Source: Branchiostoma floridae
Taxonomy: Eukaryota; Chordata; Leptocardii; Amphioxiformes; Branchiostomatidae
Assembly (NCBI RefSeq): GCF_000003815.2
Contig: NC_049984.1
Coordinates: 8,390,197 to 8,454,196 of the forward strand
Reading direction: 5' to 3'
DNA length: 64,000 nucleotides
Shown: positions 62,036 through 64,000 of the stretch, piece after piece
Numbering within the stretch: position 1 is the stretch's first letter
Layout: each line of letters starts with the position of its first letter
Translations under genes and position numbers: made by a program
Notes under the pieces: model-generated
What the model saw: the letters and a program-made list of their open reading frames with translations, nothing else
Database searches by the model: none
What the model was told of the DNA's origin: nothing

Positions 62036-64000
62036 TTAGAACACTACATAAAAATGTACTTGTATATATATATATTGGCCTTGGTGGACAGATTTGGAGT
62101 CTGGACATGATAGAAGTACATTGAATATTTCTCTGCTTGTTTTAGGTAATGTTGTTCTGTTGTTACATATGGTCAATAACTTTTTCCTTTCTTCATTATA
62201 ATAAGGGCATATCATCAGGAAATGATATTCGTCTTCATTACTGCATTTGCAGATAGAACACATTCTCTTTTCAGTTGGTACCCTTTTCAATTTGCTCCAA
62301 TGTGATTAATCTTTAGTTTTGTTATGCTATTAGTGAATGATCTGTTTTGAATTGATAAAAGATAATTTTCTAGAGCGAAGATTGTCTTAATTTTCGAATA
62401 TGTTGCCAGTTTACTTAAGTTTCTTATCATTTGTCTCCAGTTCGGAAGAAATGTGTCCTTTAGGCGTTCCTTGAACATGTTTCCAAAATACTTGGCATCG
62501 ACATTAGGGTTTAATATTTTGTAATCCATGTGTAATCCATTCATGTTCTTGTATAACAGCAGTGTCGTCTGCTTTTTTAACAATTCTATTATCAGACATA
62601 TTGTGTAATCTAAGCCAATATTTAATGAGTTGTGTCTGGGTGTCTATATACAGTGGAAACATACCTAGCTCGCCCAATACAGCAGCATTGACAGAACGTC
62701 TAGGAACACTAATCAATATCTTACAGTAGTTAAGGCCCCCTTTCCACTTGACGGCGCTCTCACAACGCTCTCACTGCGATGGAAAATTGGCCAGAGCGCC
62801 GTGAGAGCGCCGCGACGCCAGAAAAACTGCTCTAGTGGAATCGCTCCGGCGACCCCAGCGCGCTCTCACCGCGACGAAAAACTCAAATGTCAGCATATTT
62901 TTATGAGCTAACAAAAGTTTGAAAGATTGTTCAACGAATTTCAGAGATAGAGAACGAATCTCTTGGTGTATAGTGTATTTTCGTACTTTTAAAGTCATCC
63001 TTTTACGTCTTACATAACATTCAAAGAATAAAATCAAGGCTGTAAACAAATCCCATTTTGGTCACTGTACAGTCACTCAACCCAAAATATACACGTTTGT
63101 CTTGTTCCTTTTTCTTTAAATCTGTCATGTAGCTTGTTCACCATAAATTGTTTTATCATGCCACGCTTTTAGTGTAAATCATCCAACACTGAAACAGTTC
63201 GATTTATTGAAAACAGGACTTCAATAGTATAAATGTACAGATGAAGAACAAGAAAACTGATGTCATCATGTTGAAATTTCAAAAAAAAAATGTTGAGAAA
63301 TGATAAACCTTTTTTTAAACCCTGGTTATTCCTTCTCAGTTTGTTTCATTGTAAATCATCGGTACATATCAAACATTTCTCCGGGTTCTGTCTGTTTCAA
63401 ATATACTTCTTCTCAAACTGCAGTTGAGAGCGCCGAGAGAGCGCCGAGAGAGCGCCGTCCTAGCTAATTTGGTATCATAAACCATTGTTGAGACCTATTG
63501 CGCTCGTTGCGCGCTCTCTTTGCGCTCACGGCGCTCGCTGCGCGCTCTCTTGGCGCTCTCTCTGCGCTCATCGTTGGATCGCCGTCCACGGCGCGCTCAC
63601 GGCGACTGTTTTGAGCAGGTTCAAAACAGTCGCGGAGGTCATGGCGACCATGGCGCTCCCACCGCGCTCTCTGTGCGCTCCCATGGCGACCTTGGCGATC
63701 CCACCGCGCTCTCACCGCGCTCTACCATATTTTAGGTCGCAGAGAGAGCGCCGTGAGAGCGCCGTCCTAGTGGAAAGGGGGTATAAGCAGTACATGTTCT
63801 AGATCGGGAATCTCGTCAGAAATATTTGGTTGCTCTAGTGTTGCGTTCTTATTTCTCTGTTTGATATATAATGTTCATTTTATCAGTATACTTCTTAAGG
63901 TTTCTCGGTTGGCTAAATTGGCATTTTGACATTACACTGTTTTCTTATTAATAGATTAAGAAAGAATGGAGCAATAAGGAATGTTGATAGATGGGCATTA
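62036..64000 (-). pseudogene. Degraded non-LTR retrotransposon ORF2 C-terminal region, split by a MITE
   Basis: Minus-strand frames encode the C-terminal end of a LINE polyprotein in three pieces related by frameshifts: 62504-62733 (ISVPRRSVNAAVLGELG, YIDTQTQLIKYWLRLHNMS), 62287-62583 (FKERLKDTFLPNWRQMI) and 62036-62290 (a C-x2-C..EDEYHFLM.CPYY..ER zinc motif typical of these C-termini). Upstream coding continues beyond the insertion at 63784-63840 and then decays. The RT core would lie beyond 64000. Multiple frameshifts show it is dead. Confidence 0.75.
62734..63783. mobile_element. Harbinger-type non-autonomous element, 1.05 kb, inserted in the LINE
   Basis: The left end GGCCCCCTTTCCACTTGACG pairs with the reverse complement of the right end (TACCCCCTTTCCACTAGGACG). 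TAA lies directly outside both (62731-62733 and 63784-63786). Subterminal regions on both sides are packed with GCGCTCTC/GAGAGCGCC motifs, densest at 63420-63770. The centre is AT-rich and no transposase frame is seen. Its ORFs derive from the GCGCTC repeats. Confidence 0.85.

Overview
The window looks like animal nuclear genomic DNA. Genes are split into many short exons with GT/AG junctions and kilobase introns. There are four N-runs from scaffolding, no operons, and abundant non-LTR retrotransposons, foldback MITEs, SINE-like elements and minisatellites. Together with the protein families present (tyrosine aminotransferase, histamine N-methyltransferase-like and carboxylesterase paralogues), this points to an invertebrate deuterostome. 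Amphioxus (Branchiostoma) is my best guess, but that is inference and I could not run a search.

Layout. Positions 1-19200 hold no gene I can support. They contain a TATA-type promoter-like patch (about 2456-2512), a dense cluster of CACCTG/CAGGTG E-boxes (3288-3549), several GC-richer blocks of unknown role, a SINE-like repeat near 10030 and three foldback elements. At 19213-20745 lies a 5'-truncated CR1-like LINE with an open reverse-transcriptase frame. Its 3' tail recurs alone at 39853-39950. An unrecognised 158-codon ORF lies at 25677-26153. A histamine N-methyltransferase-like gene (minus strand, 28027-30662) is broken by an assembly gap where its central exon(s) should be. A tyrosine aminotransferase gene (minus strand, 33415-42086) is complete: 12 coding exons sum to 436 codons plus a stop, and every splice phase agrees.

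Positions 46020-49147 carry a plus-strand secreted carboxylesterase/cholinesterase-family gene. It has the oxyanion-hole motif, nucleophile Ser and acidic residue, but no recognisable exons for the catalytic-His third. It is followed by a CpG-rich 18-bp minisatellite. Positions 50.7-57.9 kb hold a tentative minus-strand gene with phase-compatible exons, spread across a roughly 30-copy 49/51-bp minisatellite, a 77-bp tandem repeat with (CA)n tracts, and two gaps. Divergent from it is an intact single-exon ISXO2/Merlin-type transposase-like gene (58351-59301) with an NRF1-like palindrome upstream and no terminal inverted repeats that I could see, so it is a candidate for domestication.

The right end holds a foldback MITE with an exact 8-bp target duplication, a roughly 145-bp four-unit tandem repeat, and a degraded LINE. 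That LINE is split by a 1.05-kb Harbinger-type element with a TAA duplication. Removing the element and one TAA brings the LINE frame back into register. The genes do not form one pathway: TAT is tyrosine catabolism, the HNMT-like protein is amine methylation, and the carboxylesterase is a secreted ester hydrolase relative.
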